Part shown: piece after piece, positions 1 through 9,701 of the stretch
How positions within the stretch are numbered: the first letter of the stretch is position 1
Layout of the letters: each line of letters opens with the position of its first letter
NCBI GenBank assembly: GCA_015061625.1
Contig: SUWG01000004.1
Span: 86,225-150,224, forward strand
Length of the DNA stretch: 64,000 bases
Source of the DNA: Lentisphaerota bacterium
GTDB lineage: Bacteria; Verrucomicrobiota; Lentisphaeria; Victivallales; Victivallaceae
Reading direction: 5' to 3'
Program-made: the position numbers and the translations under genes
Notes under the pieces: model-generated
What the model was told of the DNA's origin: nothing
The model's input: only the letters and a program-made list of their open reading frames with translations
Database searches by the model: none

Positions 1-2
1 AC

Positions 3-2213
3 TCCGACGGATGCAAAATCGTTTTTTCGGTCGAAAAAGCGAACCGGGAAAAAACCGCTTCCGGCGAATCTGCCGTATCTGCCAATGACCGCAGCAGTAA
101 ATATGAATTCGACATCACCAGCTGGACTCCCGGTCAATACACTTTGACCGTACAACTCTTTGATCCGGCAGGCAAATTGCTTGCCGGCAATTCCCGACCA
201 CTGGAAATCCCGGAAAAACCGGCATGGATGGATAATCCTTTGTGGCAGGATCGCAGTGTCCCGGCGCCATATACCCCCATCGTACAAAATGGCACTCAAA
301 CTTCGGTGGTTCTGCGTACATACACCTGGCAAAGCAACGGTCTGCCGCAACGCGTTTCATATCAGAATCATGAATTGTTTGCCGCACCGGCACAATTGGT
401 TTTGAAAGTCAACGGCAGAGCGGAAACACTGCAGTTCCAGCCTTTGGAAGTGCTTGAATCATCTGAAGATCTGGTGCAGTATAAAATCAAAGGCCTATCC
501 GCTTCAGTGGAATTAACCGGCACTTTGGATGTGGAATTCGACGGCTTTGCCAGATGGAAAGTGGAACTCAAAGCCCGCCGCCCCGGTGTACGGGTCACGG
601 AATTCTCCCTGAATTTCCCGATCACCAGAGAAGATGCCTTATTCATGCGTGGTGACGGATACACCGGTTCACTGCTTCAGGATCGTTACACCCGTTCTCC
701 CCGCCCCTCCCCGGTAGTTCATATCGGCAATGCGGAAACCATGTGGGGCAACTGGAAATATGATGCTTCCGGCTGGAATTGGACCGATAAATTTTTCCAC
801 GAATTAGTCATCGGCAGTGATCACTACGCATTCAGCGTGATGTGCGAAGACAATGAATTTGTCCGCGGCAATAAATATGCCAGTGTCAGCAACACCACCC
901 CAGGAGCATCGGTATTGACCGTCACTCTGGTAAGTGAGCCGACTTTGCTGGATAATAAACCGCTGAAATATGACTACTTCTTCCAGACTCTGCCGATCCG
1001 TCCGGAACCGACCGACCCCAAAAGATGGCACGCCGCTCTGGATCCGTCAAGTATCTTTACCATCAATCTGCCCGGATATCTGAATACTCCGGAAGGCCAG
1101 AGACTGCTGGATGCCCTTTACGTCGGCGAATCATATCACGATCTGGCCCCTTCCGGATTTTCCACTTGGGCAAAAGATCCGCAGGCAAGCGAAGAAGCAT
1201 TGGCCAAATTTCACAGTCACGGGATGAAGATCGCATCCAATCTCTGGTATGCGGTCATGCCGGAAATTTGTCCTGAATACCGTATTTTCGGTGCTGAATG
1301 GCGGGCATATCCGGAATACTACTGGACCACACCGACTTCAATGATGAGATCTGTTTGTCTTAACAGTGCATTTGCCGACTTTCATATTGAAAATGTCGCA
1401 AAAATCATTTTGGAAACTCCGTTCGATGGCGTATATACCGATGCGACAGCAGTGTTTTGCAACAACGGTCATCACGGATGCGGCTGGACCGATGCCAATG
1501 GTGTCCGTCACGCTGATCTCAATTTGCTGGCGACCAGACGTTTTGTCAAGCAGATGTACCGTCTGCTGAAAAGAAACGGAGCCGACAAAATCAACTTCAA
1601 CCACAATGGAGAAAGTCCCTCAACTGCCGGATTCGTCGATATCCGCACCGACGGAGAAGAACTCATTTGGGAAGGCAAAGAACATTACCGCCGGATCACC
1701 CCGGATTACTTCCGCTCCACCTACGCCCAGAATGAGTATGGCATACCTTACACATTTCATGCCGTATTCCACTATTCATGGCGGCGGGTTGGTGATGTTG
1801 TGCCGGTTCGTGAAGTGCTGATGATGACTCTGCCGCACCGGGTTTCTTTCACGCTGGCCTATGACGTGGAAACACTGCCAGTATGGGAGATCGTCGATCC
1901 GTGGTGGACAACGTCAGACTTCCGGGCTTATTGGTATGCAAATTGTCCGGTAACGACCGATATCCCGACCGAAATGCTTTCAAGCGTATTCATCAAGCAG
2001 GCAGAGAAAAAAGCGTTGGTCATTTTCTCCAACTGGAGTTTTGAAGATCGCACTGCCAGATGGCAGATCGACACCGGAAAACTCGGTTTTGACGTAAAAA
2101 GTATTTATGAAATAGATACCGTTACCGGAGAAAGACGCCCCGTTGCGCTTGATGCTCTGGTGATGTCACTCAAATCCCGCGATTTTGCCATTGTGGAATT
2201 AAGCGGTGAATAA
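3..2213 (+). CDS. DUF6067 / GH123-like glycoside hydrolase (5' partial)
   Basis: The reading frame is open through the left window edge, so the N-terminus lies outside; the first Met (144) is internal. The visible ~737 codons contain a beta-rich region with PAPYTPI and RTYTW...GLP motifs, followed by a probable (beta/alpha)8 region with many aromatic and acidic residues (YVGESYHDLAPSGFSTW; PFDGVYTDATAVFCNN). That order resembles DUF6067 proteins, which are grouped with GH123-type glycosidases and are common in polysaccharide-degrading PVC bacteria. A catalytic pair was not assigned. It opens a forward run of glycosidase-type genes. A strong hairpin follows the stop, suggesting the transcript can end here. 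Family placement is by recalled motif similarity; the substrate is unknown. Confidence 0.72.
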   Translation, partial: SDGCKIVFSVEKANREKTASGESAVSANDRSSKYEFDITSWTPGQYTLTVQLFDPAGKLLAGNSRPLEIPEKPAWMDNPLWQDRSVPAPYTPIVQNGTQTSVVLRTYTWQSNGLPQRVSYQNHELFAAPAQLVLKVNGRAETLQFQPLEVLESSEDLVQYKIKGLSASVELTGTLDVEFDGFARWKVELKARRPGVRVTEFSLNFPITREDALFMRGDGYTGSLLQDRYTRSPRPSPVVHIGNAETMWGNWKYDASGWNWTDKFFHELVIGSDHYAFSVMCEDNEFVRGNKYASVSNTTPGASVLTVTLVSEPTLLDNKPLKYDYFFQTLPIRPEPTDPKRWHAALDPSSIFTINLPGYLNTPEGQRLLDALYVGESYHDLAPSGFSTWAKDPQASEEALAKFHSHGMKIASNLWYAVMPEICPEYRIFGAEWRAYPEYYWTTPTSMMRSVCLNSAFADFHIENVAKIILETPFDGVYTDATAVFCNNGHHGCGWTDANGVRHADLNLLATRRFVKQMYRLLKRNGADKINFNHNGESPSTAGFVDIRTDGEELIWEGKEHYRRITPDYFRSTYAQNEYGIPYTFHAVFHYSWRRVGDVVPVREVLMMTLPHRVSFTLAYDVETLPVWEIVDPWWTTSDFRAYWYANCPVTTDIPTEMLSSVFIKQAEKKALVIFSNWSFEDRTARWQIDTGKLGFDVKSIYEIDTVTGERRPVALDALVMSLKSRDFAIVELSGE

Positions 2214-2223
2214 ATCAAATGAC

Positions 2224-2251
2224 ACTTCCGGCGGATGATTCCGCCGGAAGT
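2224..2251 (+). terminator. Perfect 12-bp hairpin after the DUF6067 gene
   Basis: Arms ACTTCCGGCGGA and TCCGCCGGAAGT pair perfectly around a TGAT loop, starting 11 bases after the stop at 2213. There is no U-tract, so it may be a processing or partial-termination structure. Its position argues that an in-frame ATG at 2219 is not the start of the next gene. Confidence 0.55.
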
Positions 2252-2293
2252 TCCCATTGCGCCATAAACAATATCCTGAAAACACTTTTCAAT

Positions 2294-4321
2294 ATGAATT
2301 CTTATAAAAAATTTCTCTGGATGGAATTGATCGGCTTGGATAATACCCAAAGTGATTGCGGTGTATCAAAATATCTTGATTCACTGGATTTCACCCCTGA
2401 TACAATTTCTATTTTCATGTGGGGACCGGATTTCCTGCACCATCATACCGGCCTTGATTCAGATGGTTTATTCCCCCCGGATGTCGGGGCATATATGGAC
2501 TTCTGGTATCCGGGAGCCAAAAGCAGCAATCCGCCATGGAGCAAATTTCAACTAAAAAAAGTTGTTGATGGCTTTCATGCCCGCAATGTAAAAGTATTTT
2601 TTTCGATCTTCCCCCGTTCGCTGAATAATCATTTTCACCGGGAATGGTTATCAGATCACCCGGAAGTGCGCCTGACCACCTCCGGGATTCCCACTGATCC
2701 CAATACGATCAATCCGTTACGCCGCTTTAACAGCGGAGCCTACTATGAAGATTTCATCATCGGCAAAGCACGCGAAGCTTTGATCGATTACGGTTTTGAC
2801 GGCTGGCATCTGGCCGATGGTTACAATCATCCGTGGTGTCAGTTGTGTCACGGAGATTATTCCGATGATATGGTCGATCAGTTTTTAACCGATGCAAATC
2901 CGGAATTACCGCCATGGTTGGAAAAAACAGTCGGCAACGATCAAGATGCTATTGACCGGCGGGCAAAACTGATCTGGAACAAACTGCGCCGTCAATGGAT
3001 AAACTTTTACTGCCGCCGCAATGAAAGATTTTTATCCAAAATTTGCGATATGGCTCATGCTGCCGGTAAAGAAGTTTCCGCCAACACTTGCTGGACACGG
3101 GATCCGGTGGAAGCCGTTTACCGTTACGGTATAGACTACCGGAAATTCAAAAAGGTCGGTATCGACACACTGGTTGTGGAAACCTGTTCTGCCGCCGGAG
3201 AATTGGAATCAGCCAGAAGCAGGGCCTCTTTTTCCGTCCCGTTTTTCCATGTTTTACAGTCAACAAGCCTGCTCACCGGCGTGGCAGCAGACTCGGAATT
3301 GCTTTTCAACCAATGTGTTCAGGATACCACAGAGGGCTGGTCCACACTGCATCATGCTCCGGCATTTCTGGAGCGGGAAATAATGGCATACCCCAATTTA
3401 TTCCGCTTTGATAAATCCGGCAAAATGCACCGGTGTTTTTCCGGATTCCAGATATGTCTTGCCACCGGGATCGAAAGTCACGAATGGCGTTGGCTGAAAA
3501 ACAAATGGGATATTGCCTATGAATTTATGCCGTCTGCAATAGATTCTGCTGCTCTGGTCTGGAGCGAAGCATTGATGGATGCAGAACTTGATTATTATCT
3601 TGAAACCCGCAACAGCTTGAATGCCAACATTCTGTATAATCTTTACAGTGCCGGAGCCCCGCTTCACACAGTGATCCCCATTAAAGCAGTTGATAAAGTT
3701 GATATGCCATTGGTATCGATTCATCCCGGCTTGCTTCCGGAAGCAGAATTTTCCAAACTTTTCAATGAACGCAAATCGCCGCTCATTCTGATCGGCGAAA
3801 TGCCACCTGATCTGCCCGAAGCAGATTTTGCTTTTGCAGAAGGCGACATGGAATTGCGCATTTACGGAGCCACCCCGGATGTTGAGGTAACTGCATTGGA
3901 AAAAGTCACCGTCAAATTACCGGAAGATATCATGGATATCCCCGAACCGGCAAGTTTTTTCAAAGAACAGTTTTATCTGCCGCTTTCCCCGGAATTTTAC
4001 CGGTTGGCAACCAGTTGTATCGAAAAAGTTGCCGGGCCGAATATCGAACTTGATGATCCGGGCCGTCCGGATTCAGCATTTTTCAAATTCAAAGTATTGC
4101 GCAGTAAAGACAAGCGGATACGGGTATTCATCACCAATGACGATATGCATTACGCATTCGGAAATATGTGTCTGCCGTATGAAGTTAAAACCATGGATAT
4201 CGTCAACAATTTCCGCGGTCGGCCAATGTTCATTGAAGAACGCTTTGATAAAAAGCCAGGATCAATGACATTTATGGTGATCGCCCCCAAAGGCGTTGCA
4301 GTAATCGACATGAAAGAGTAA
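2294..4321 (+). CDS. Uncharacterised TIM-barrel glycosidase-like protein
   Basis: A 675-residue cytoplasmic-looking protein (no signal peptide) that I cannot assign to a named family. The first ~300 residues look like an alpha/beta barrel: an opening strand FLWMELIGLD, then VKVFFSIFPRS, YGFDGWHLADGYNHPW, KEVSANTCW and GIDTLVVETCSAA, patterns typical of sugar-binding strand ends in glycosidases. The ~250-residue C-terminal part looks beta-rich. I chose the ATG at 2294 because the ATG at 2219 would translate through the perfect hairpin; neither start has a good ribosome site. It sits between a DUF6067 protein and GH13/GH38 enzymes, so a role in oligosaccharide breakdown is inferred from context only. 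Confidence 0.7.
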   Translation: MNSYKKFLWMELIGLDNTQSDCGVSKYLDSLDFTPDTISIFMWGPDFLHHHTGLDSDGLFPPDVGAYMDFWYPGAKSSNPPWSKFQLKKVVDGFHARNVKVFFSIFPRSLNNHFHREWLSDHPEVRLTTSGIPTDPNTINPLRRFNSGAYYEDFIIGKAREALIDYGFDGWHLADGYNHPWCQLCHGDYSDDMVDQFLTDANPELPPWLEKTVGNDQDAIDRRAKLIWNKLRRQWINFYCRRNERFLSKICDMAHAAGKEVSANTCWTRDPVEAVYRYGIDYRKFKKVGIDTLVVETCSAAGELESARSRASFSVPFFHVLQSTSLLTGVAADSELLFNQCVQDTTEGWSTLHHAPAFLEREIMAYPNLFRFDKSGKMHRCFSGFQICLATGIESHEWRWLKNKWDIAYEFMPSAIDSAALVWSEALMDAELDYYLETRNSLNANILYNLYSAGAPLHTVIPIKAVDKVDMPLVSIHPGLLPEAEFSKLFNERKSPLILIGEMPPDLPEADFAFAEGDMELRIYGATPDVEVTALEKVTVKLPEDIMDIPEPASFFKEQFYLPLSPEFYRLATSCIEKVAGPNIELDDPGRPDSAFFKFKVLRSKDKRIRVFITNDDMHYAFGNMCLPYEVKTMDIVNNFRGRPMFIEERFDKKPGSMTFMVIAPKGVAVIDMKE

Positions 4322-4384
4322 GATTGAAAAAACTGCAATCCGATGATATATTATCAACAATATTGAGATTTTATGGAGTTTCCA

Positions 4385-6043
4385 ATGGGCAAATTAGGAC
4401 CATCCTGGCTCAGAGATGCCGTTTTTTATGAAATTTATCCTTCCAGTTTTTATGACAGCAATGGCGATGGTATCGGTGACATTCCGGGAATTATCGCCAA
4501 ACTGGATTATCTGACCGCATTGGGAGTAAATGCGGTATGGTTGAATCCATGTTTTGTTTCTCCATTTTGCGATGGCGGTTACGATATTGCCGATTACCGG
4601 CAAGTTGCCCCCCGTTTCGGAACCAATGATGATTTGTTCCGACTTTTTGCCGAAGCAAAAAAGCGGAATATAAAAATCTGTCTGGATATGGTTCCGGGAC
4701 ACACCTCTACCGAACACCCGTGGTTCAAAGCCTCCTGCCAGCCGGAAGAAAATCCTTATTCCAATTATTACATCTGGAACAACAGTTGGCTGGCTCCTAC
4801 TGACGGCTTGCGCATGATTTCCGGCTCGACCAACCGCAACGGCAGTTTCATGATCAACTACTTTGCCATGCAACCGGCATTGAATTACGGTTTTGCCAAT
4901 CCCAATCCGGAGTACCCATGGCAGTTGCCGACCGATCACCCGGACGTACTGAAAGTGCGTGAAGAACTGAAAAACAATATGAGATTCTGGTTGGAAAAAG
5001 GATGTGACGGCTTCCGGGTGGATATGGCCCCATCTCTGGTAAAAAAAGATCCCGGCAAAAAAGCGACAATGGCATTGTGGCGCGAAGTGCGGGAAATGTT
5101 TGACCGGGAATATCCGGAATGTGCGCTTATTGCCGAATGGGCTTATCCGCCGCAATCGTTAAAGGCCGGATTTCATTGCGACTTCCTGCTGCATTGCGGA
5201 ACCCCCGGTTACACAACCTTATTCCGCAATGAACCGGAAAGAGATCTATTCAATGTCAGCGGTCTGAATAAAAACACTCAATACGAGGATGATGGCAACG
5301 ACTACACCGTTACCAATCGGCACAGTTTTTTCGATGCCGCAGGTTTGGGAGATGCCAAAGCATTTTTCGACATCTATATGCGACATTACGAATTGACCAG
5401 AAATGACGGATATATCTCCATTCCCAGCGGTGACCACGATATGCCCAGAATCAGCGATTTCCGGGATAAAAAAGATTTGGCTTGTGTTTTTGCCTTTCTG
5501 ATGACCATGCCCGGCGTGCCATTTGTGTACTATGGAGATGAAATCGGTATGCGTAACATACCAAACCTGATCTCCAAAGAGGGGGGTTTTACCAGAACTC
5601 AAGCAAGAACTCCGATGCAATGGGATGCCGGGAATAATGCCGGCTTTTCCGCCGCACCGGCTGAAAAACTCTTTTTGCCGGTAGACAGGGCGTCGGATGC
5701 ACCGAATGTGAGTGACCAGATGTCACGCGCAGATTCCTTGTGGCATGAAGTGCAAAAGTTGATCGATCTGCGCAAATCCACCCCTGCCCTGCACGCCGAC
5801 AGTGAATTGATACTATTGCAAGCTGATTATCCGCTGGTATATCTGCGCCGGAACGGAAATGATTACATTTTGACCGTCATTCAACCGGCTCGCAGAAAAT
5901 GGGAATGCAATATCACCCTGCCCGTCGCCGCCCAATCGCTTGAAAGCTTGAAAAATTGCAACATTTCAGCAGAAGTTTGCGGCACCTTGCTGCATTTAAG
6001 CGGCGATGACACTCAATACGGTATTTGGAAAGTAATACGATGA
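4385..6043 (+). CDS. GH13 alpha-amylase family glycosidase (alpha-glucosidase/trehalose-synthase-like)
   Basis: A 552-residue GH13 enzyme without signal peptide, so probably intracellular and acting on short alpha-glucans. Conserved regions are visible: GVNAVWLNP, region I LDMVPGHTS, region II GFRVDMAP with the nucleophile Asp (~213), region III ALIAEWAYP with the acid/base Glu (~251), and region IV SGDHDMPR with the transition-state Asp (~352). The opening WLRDAVFYEIYPSSFYDSNG resembles oligo-1,6-glucosidase, sucrose isomerase and trehalose synthase subfamilies. Region I has GH where most members have NH. An upstream ATG (4373) exists, but a GGAG at 4375-4378 is ideally spaced for the ATG at 4385. 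Followed after 13 bases by the GH38 gene, so probably co-transcribed. Confidence 0.9.
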   Translation: MGKLGPSWLRDAVFYEIYPSSFYDSNGDGIGDIPGIIAKLDYLTALGVNAVWLNPCFVSPFCDGGYDIADYRQVAPRFGTNDDLFRLFAEAKKRNIKICLDMVPGHTSTEHPWFKASCQPEENPYSNYYIWNNSWLAPTDGLRMISGSTNRNGSFMINYFAMQPALNYGFANPNPEYPWQLPTDHPDVLKVREELKNNMRFWLEKGCDGFRVDMAPSLVKKDPGKKATMALWREVREMFDREYPECALIAEWAYPPQSLKAGFHCDFLLHCGTPGYTTLFRNEPERDLFNVSGLNKNTQYEDDGNDYTVTNRHSFFDAAGLGDAKAFFDIYMRHYELTRNDGYISIPSGDHDMPRISDFRDKKDLACVFAFLMTMPGVPFVYYGDEIGMRNIPNLISKEGGFTRTQARTPMQWDAGNNAGFSAAPAEKLFLPVDRASDAPNVSDQMSRADSLWHEVQKLIDLRKSTPALHADSELILLQADYPLVYLRRNGNDYILTVIQPARRKWECNITLPVAAQSLESLKNCNISAEVCGTLLHLSGDDTQYGIWKVIR

Positions 6044-6056
6044 ACAGGAGAAAAAT

Positions 6057-9000
6057 ATGCATCTTGAAAAATTGAATATGCTGCAGACTAAAGTAAACTA
6101 TTTCCTTACCTGTTTGAGGCGTGATTATGTCAAATCTTCAATCGATTTGAATGCAGAATATTGTCTCACAGATGAGCCGGTCTCTTTTGATGAAAAAAAC
6201 AATTATCCATTCAAAAAAATTCATACCGGAGAAGCCTGGGGACACAACTGGCAATGTGCATGGTTTCACATCACCGGCAAAATCCCCGCAGAATGGCAGG
6301 ATAAAACGGTGTGCTTCCGGATCAATATCGGTGGAGAAGGTCTTATTTTTTCGCCCTCCGGAATGCCGTTGCGCGGAGTGACCGATGGTTCAATTTTTCA
6401 AGTAACATATATCAATGAGTATTTCCCGCTCTATGATTCCGTTGTCAACGGTTCTGACGTGGAGTTTTGGGTCGATGCCGGAGCAAACGGCTATTTCGGT
6501 ATGAATTTGAATGGACACCCGCGGCTGGATATCGCAGAAAAAGAGGGAAGCGCATCGGCAACTGTCAACGCCTTGCAACTTTGTCTGACCGATGAAACTC
6601 TGCGGCAATTAAGTTTCGATTGGGAAATTGCCTTGGATTTGCTTAAAATATATCCTCAAAATCATTACCGGCACCGGCAGATTTTGACAATCTTGACCGA
6701 TGCCATCGATCTTTATCAGGGCAATCAGAATAATGCGAAAAAAGTAAGGGGATTTCTTCAGCAAAAATTATTCAGTCAAAAAGCCTGTGACAGCGCATTG
6801 CAGGTAACTGCAGTCGGTCACGCCCATATTGATACCGCATGGTTGTGGCCGATACGGGAAACCATCCGCAAATGCGGCAGGACATTTGCCAACCAGATCG
6901 CCAATATTGAAAAATTTCCGGAATACATTTTCGGAGCTTCACAACCGCAGCATTATCAGTTTGTCAAGGATCATTATCCCGCACTTTACGAAAAAGTAAA
7001 ACAAGCCATAGCCGCTGGCCGCTGGGAAGTGCAAGGTGGTATGTGGGTGGAAGCTGATTGCAATCTTATCAGCGGCGAATCCATGATCCGGCAATTTCTG
7101 AATGGCAAAAATTTCTACATGGATGAATTTGGTATCGATGTAAAAAACCTGTGGCTTCCTGATGTTTTCGGTTATTCCGGTCTCATGCCGCAAATCATCA
7201 AAGGTTGCGGGTGTGATTTCTTTCTGACCCAGAAGATATCCTGGAACCAATTCAACAAATTTCCGCACACGACTTTCATCTGGCGCGGCATCGACGGCAC
7301 GGATGTATTGACCCATTTCCCACCGGAAAGCGACTACAACGCCACAGTCACCCCCGAACAATTATCCGGAGCCCAGAATAATTTCCGGGAAGCAGGTGTA
7401 TTGGATGAATTTCTTTCTCTTTTCGGCATCGGTGACGGTGGCGGCGGCCCCGGCGAAGAGTATATCGAAAGAGCAATGCGTTTGAAAGATTTGGAAGGTT
7501 GTCCAAAAGTTACAATGGGTAAAGCCGAGGGATTTTTCGATCGGCTGAAACGCCATGCTGACAAACTGGAGATCTGGCAGGAAGAATTATATCTGGAAAA
7601 ACATCAGGGTACTCTTACCACTCAAGCCAAAGTAAAAAAGGCCAACCGGCAACTTGAATATCTGTTGAAAAATGTTGAGCAGATCTATTCAGCTCTGCCA
7701 TTGGAAAACTATCCGCAACAGCAGTTGGAAAACTTGTGGAAAAAACTTCTGGTAAATCAGTTCCATGATATCATCCCCGGCTCATCGATCACCAGAGTTT
7801 ACAAAGAAACTCATCAGCAGCACCGTGAAATTTTCACCGGGTGTCAAAAGTTGCTCTCCGCAGCGGCAGAAAAACTTTTCATCGCCGATGATAATTCGAT
7901 GACCATTTTCAACCCGCTTTCAGTAACATATACCGGAATGATTGAGTTACCCCACTCCTGGCAAGGGGCATCGCTTAACGGCAAAACACTTCCGGGAATA
8001 CAGAAAAAAGGTCAAAGTGCTGAAGTTATGGTATCCATTCCCGGCAACAGTTTTGTCACTTTGAAAAAGTCTCAACAAATTCTTCCGGAACCGGAAAAAA
8101 TCGTGGATTCTCTGATTTTGGAAAATGAATTGATCCGCTGCGAGTTTGATCAAGATGCCCGGATCACCGCAATTTGGGATAAAGAAACTGACCGGCAATT
8201 ACTTGCCCCGGGAACTGCGGGGAATGTATTATCGCTTTATTATGACGATCCGGCCAATTATGATGCATGGGATATTGACATCGGTTATGAAGCACAGAAA
8301 CTGGAAAATGCCAGAGGTTGCCGATCGGTCAAATATGCGAGTGAGATACAGCAGTCGTTGGAGTTTGAGTTGACCATAGGCAATTCAAAAATCCTTCAGC
8401 AAATCATTTTGCGGCAGAATAAACGTCTGGATTTCAAAACGACAGTTCAATGGAATGAAAATCATAAAATGCTGCGAACATCTTTCGCCCCGGATATTCA
8501 TTCAACCGAAACAGCTTGTGATCTGCAATACGGCTTTATCAAACGGCAGAATACCGGCAATACCAGTTGGGATATGGCCCGTTATGAAGTCGCGGCTCAC
8601 CGCTATATCGATATTTCCGATTCCCGATACGGTGTGGCATTGCTAAATAATTGCAAATACGGGCATAAAATCAACGGCGGCATATTGGATTTGAATTTAT
8701 TGCGTTCACCGAAATATCCGGATTTCCATGCCGACATAGGCGAACATGAATTCACTTACAGTCTGCTTCCGCATTGCGGCACGCTGGTAAACTCTGATGT
8801 AATTGCCCAAGCGGCAATGCTCAATCAGGAGCCATTACGATTTACCGGTTTCGACCACCGTCAAACAGCCCTGCCCTGCCGGATCGAATCGGAAAATGTT
8901 TCTCTTGAAGTAATCAAAAAAGCCGAAAAAGAAAATTGCCTGATCATCCGTCTGGTTGAAACCAAAGGAGAAAATTCTCCGGCGGTGTTGCACTTCAATA

Positions 9001-9131
9001 TTCCGGTAAAACAACTGGTGACCACCAATTTTATCGAATGGGGCGAATCGGCAGTTATGGAAGTTGTCGATCATCTGGCACAACTCAAGTTGAAGCCGTT
9101 TGAAATAAAGACATTCAAACTCATAGTCTGA
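6057..9131 (+). CDS. Alpha-mannosidase, glycoside hydrolase family 38
   Basis: A 1024-residue GH38 alpha-mannosidase, the usual length for the bacterial type. An N-terminal domain (~1-240) precedes the catalytic barrel. GHAHIDTAWLWP carries the metal-binding HxD (His ~255, Asp ~259), WLPDVFGYSG carries the nucleophile Asp (~369), and NQFHDIIPGSSI (~565) is the conserved late motif. A beta-sandwich region makes up the remainder. No signal peptide is seen, so it probably trims alpha-mannosides in the cytoplasm with a divalent metal. AGGAG lies 6 bases before the ATG. It is the last gene of the glycosidase run and is followed by a terminator. Confidence 0.93.
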   Translation: MHLEKLNMLQTKVNYFLTCLRRDYVKSSIDLNAEYCLTDEPVSFDEKNNYPFKKIHTGEAWGHNWQCAWFHITGKIPAEWQDKTVCFRINIGGEGLIFSPSGMPLRGVTDGSIFQVTYINEYFPLYDSVVNGSDVEFWVDAGANGYFGMNLNGHPRLDIAEKEGSASATVNALQLCLTDETLRQLSFDWEIALDLLKIYPQNHYRHRQILTILTDAIDLYQGNQNNAKKVRGFLQQKLFSQKACDSALQVTAVGHAHIDTAWLWPIRETIRKCGRTFANQIANIEKFPEYIFGASQPQHYQFVKDHYPALYEKVKQAIAAGRWEVQGGMWVEADCNLISGESMIRQFLNGKNFYMDEFGIDVKNLWLPDVFGYSGLMPQIIKGCGCDFFLTQKISWNQFNKFPHTTFIWRGIDGTDVLTHFPPESDYNATVTPEQLSGAQNNFREAGVLDEFLSLFGIGDGGGGPGEEYIERAMRLKDLEGCPKVTMGKAEGFFDRLKRHADKLEIWQEELYLEKHQGTLTTQAKVKKANRQLEYLLKNVEQIYSALPLENYPQQQLENLWKKLLVNQFHDIIPGSSITRVYKETHQQHREIFTGCQKLLSAAAEKLFIADDNSMTIFNPLSVTYTGMIELPHSWQGASLNGKTLPGIQKKGQSAEVMVSIPGNSFVTLKKSQQILPEPEKIVDSLILENELIRCEFDQDARITAIWDKETDRQLLAPGTAGNVLSLYYDDPANYDAWDIDIGYEAQKLENARGCRSVKYASEIQQSLEFELTIGNSKILQQIILRQNKRLDFKTTVQWNENHKMLRTSFAPDIHSTETACDLQYGFIKRQNTGNTSWDMARYEVAAHRYIDISDSRYGVALLNNCKYGHKINGGILDLNLLRSPKYPDFHADIGEHEFTYSLLPHCGTLVNSDVIAQAAMLNQEPLRFTGFDHRQTALPCRIESENVSLEVIKKAEKENCLIIRLVETKGENSPAVLHFNIPVKQLVTTNFIEWGESAVMEVVDHLAQLKLKPFEIKTFKLIV

Positions 9132-9153
9132 CAAATCCGAATATTCTTACCAT

Positions 9154-9189
9154 GGGCTGTCGCAAAACTTGAAAAGTAAGCGGCAGCCC
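9154..9189 (+). terminator. Rho-independent terminator after the GH38 gene
   Basis: GGGCTGTCGC (9154-9163) pairs with GCGGCAGCCC (9180-9189), 10 bp with one G-U, and is followed by TGTTTTATTG. It lies 22 bases after the GH38 stop. Confidence 0.7.
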
Positions 9190-9193
9190 TGTT

Positions 9194-9343
9194 TTATTGC
9201 CTGCCACCAAAGCCGAGACAACCGATATACAGTAACAAAATCGGCAAGCAGACCGCGATCATCAGGATAAGCAGTAAAAATTCTCCAACTCCTTCAAAAA
9301 ATTCGAGCCATGCCTCTCCTTTGGATTTATTCATATAAGTCAT
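9194..9343 (-). CDS. Small single-span membrane protein
   Basis: A 49-codon reverse-strand frame starting at the ATG at 9341-9343. An AAAGGTG motif lies 6-7 bases upstream of this ATG and too close to the ATG at 9347-9349, which decides the start. The product has a short polar N-terminus (MTYMNKSKGEAW), then one strongly hydrophobic helix (residues ~16-42) ending in a Gly/Cys stretch and a GGRQ tail. No homologue recognised. The gene converges on the GH38 terminator and has an inverted repeat upstream. Confidence 0.5.
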   Translation of the reverse strand: MTYMNKSKGEAWLEFFEGVGEFLLLILMIAVCLPILLLYIGCLGFGGRQ

Positions 9344-9414
9344 TTTCATTCACCTTTCTTTTTTGGGGTTTTGCCAATGTATCGCGTTTCAACAAACACA
9401 ATATATCACCGGCA

Positions 9415-9435
9415 AGTGGACTTTTTGTGTCCACT
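9415..9435. promoter_or_regulatory. Inverted repeat upstream of the small membrane protein
   Basis: AGTGGAC (9415-9421) and GTCCACT (9429-9435) form a perfect 7-bp inverted repeat around TTTTTGT. It lies ~70 bases upstream of the reverse-strand start at 9343, a plausible operator position. No matching -35/-10 pair was identified. Confidence 0.3.
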
Positions 9436-9701
9436 CTAAAAATTCCCCATATTTTTGATTGATAAAAATAATTATTTTATTTGAAAGTCATTGTCCTGAT
9501 TTTTGTGAAAAATATAACTTACGGTGGCGCATTGCGGGCTTTTTTCTTGCCAAATCGGCGGACTCAAGCTCGGTCGAGTATGGTTATACACTCCCTCGCT
9601 TTCGCCTTGATTCAGCAGCGACCTTACCTCACACTGCATCCACCGGTCTCCATCAAGATTACGCCCTGGCAAGCCGGTTGCTGACAAACCGTGTTTTCCG
9701 G
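9436..9701. other. Unassigned intergenic stretch, richer in GC than its flanks
   Basis: No convincing gene. Several short frames are open on both strands (one forward frame runs 9459-9803), but none has a ribosome site or normal protein character, and their coincidence suggests a low-stop sequence. The block ~9525-9690 has more G+C than the AT-rich bases around it and contains a small CTCG-GT-CGAG hairpin. A dispersed repeat or non-coding RNA is possible. Confidence 0.3.

Noticed and set aside
2219..2293. Extended N-terminus of the barrel protein from the ATG at 2219
   Set aside because: This segment contains a perfect 12-bp hairpin and no protein-like sequence; the ATG at 2294 starts a plausible first strand.
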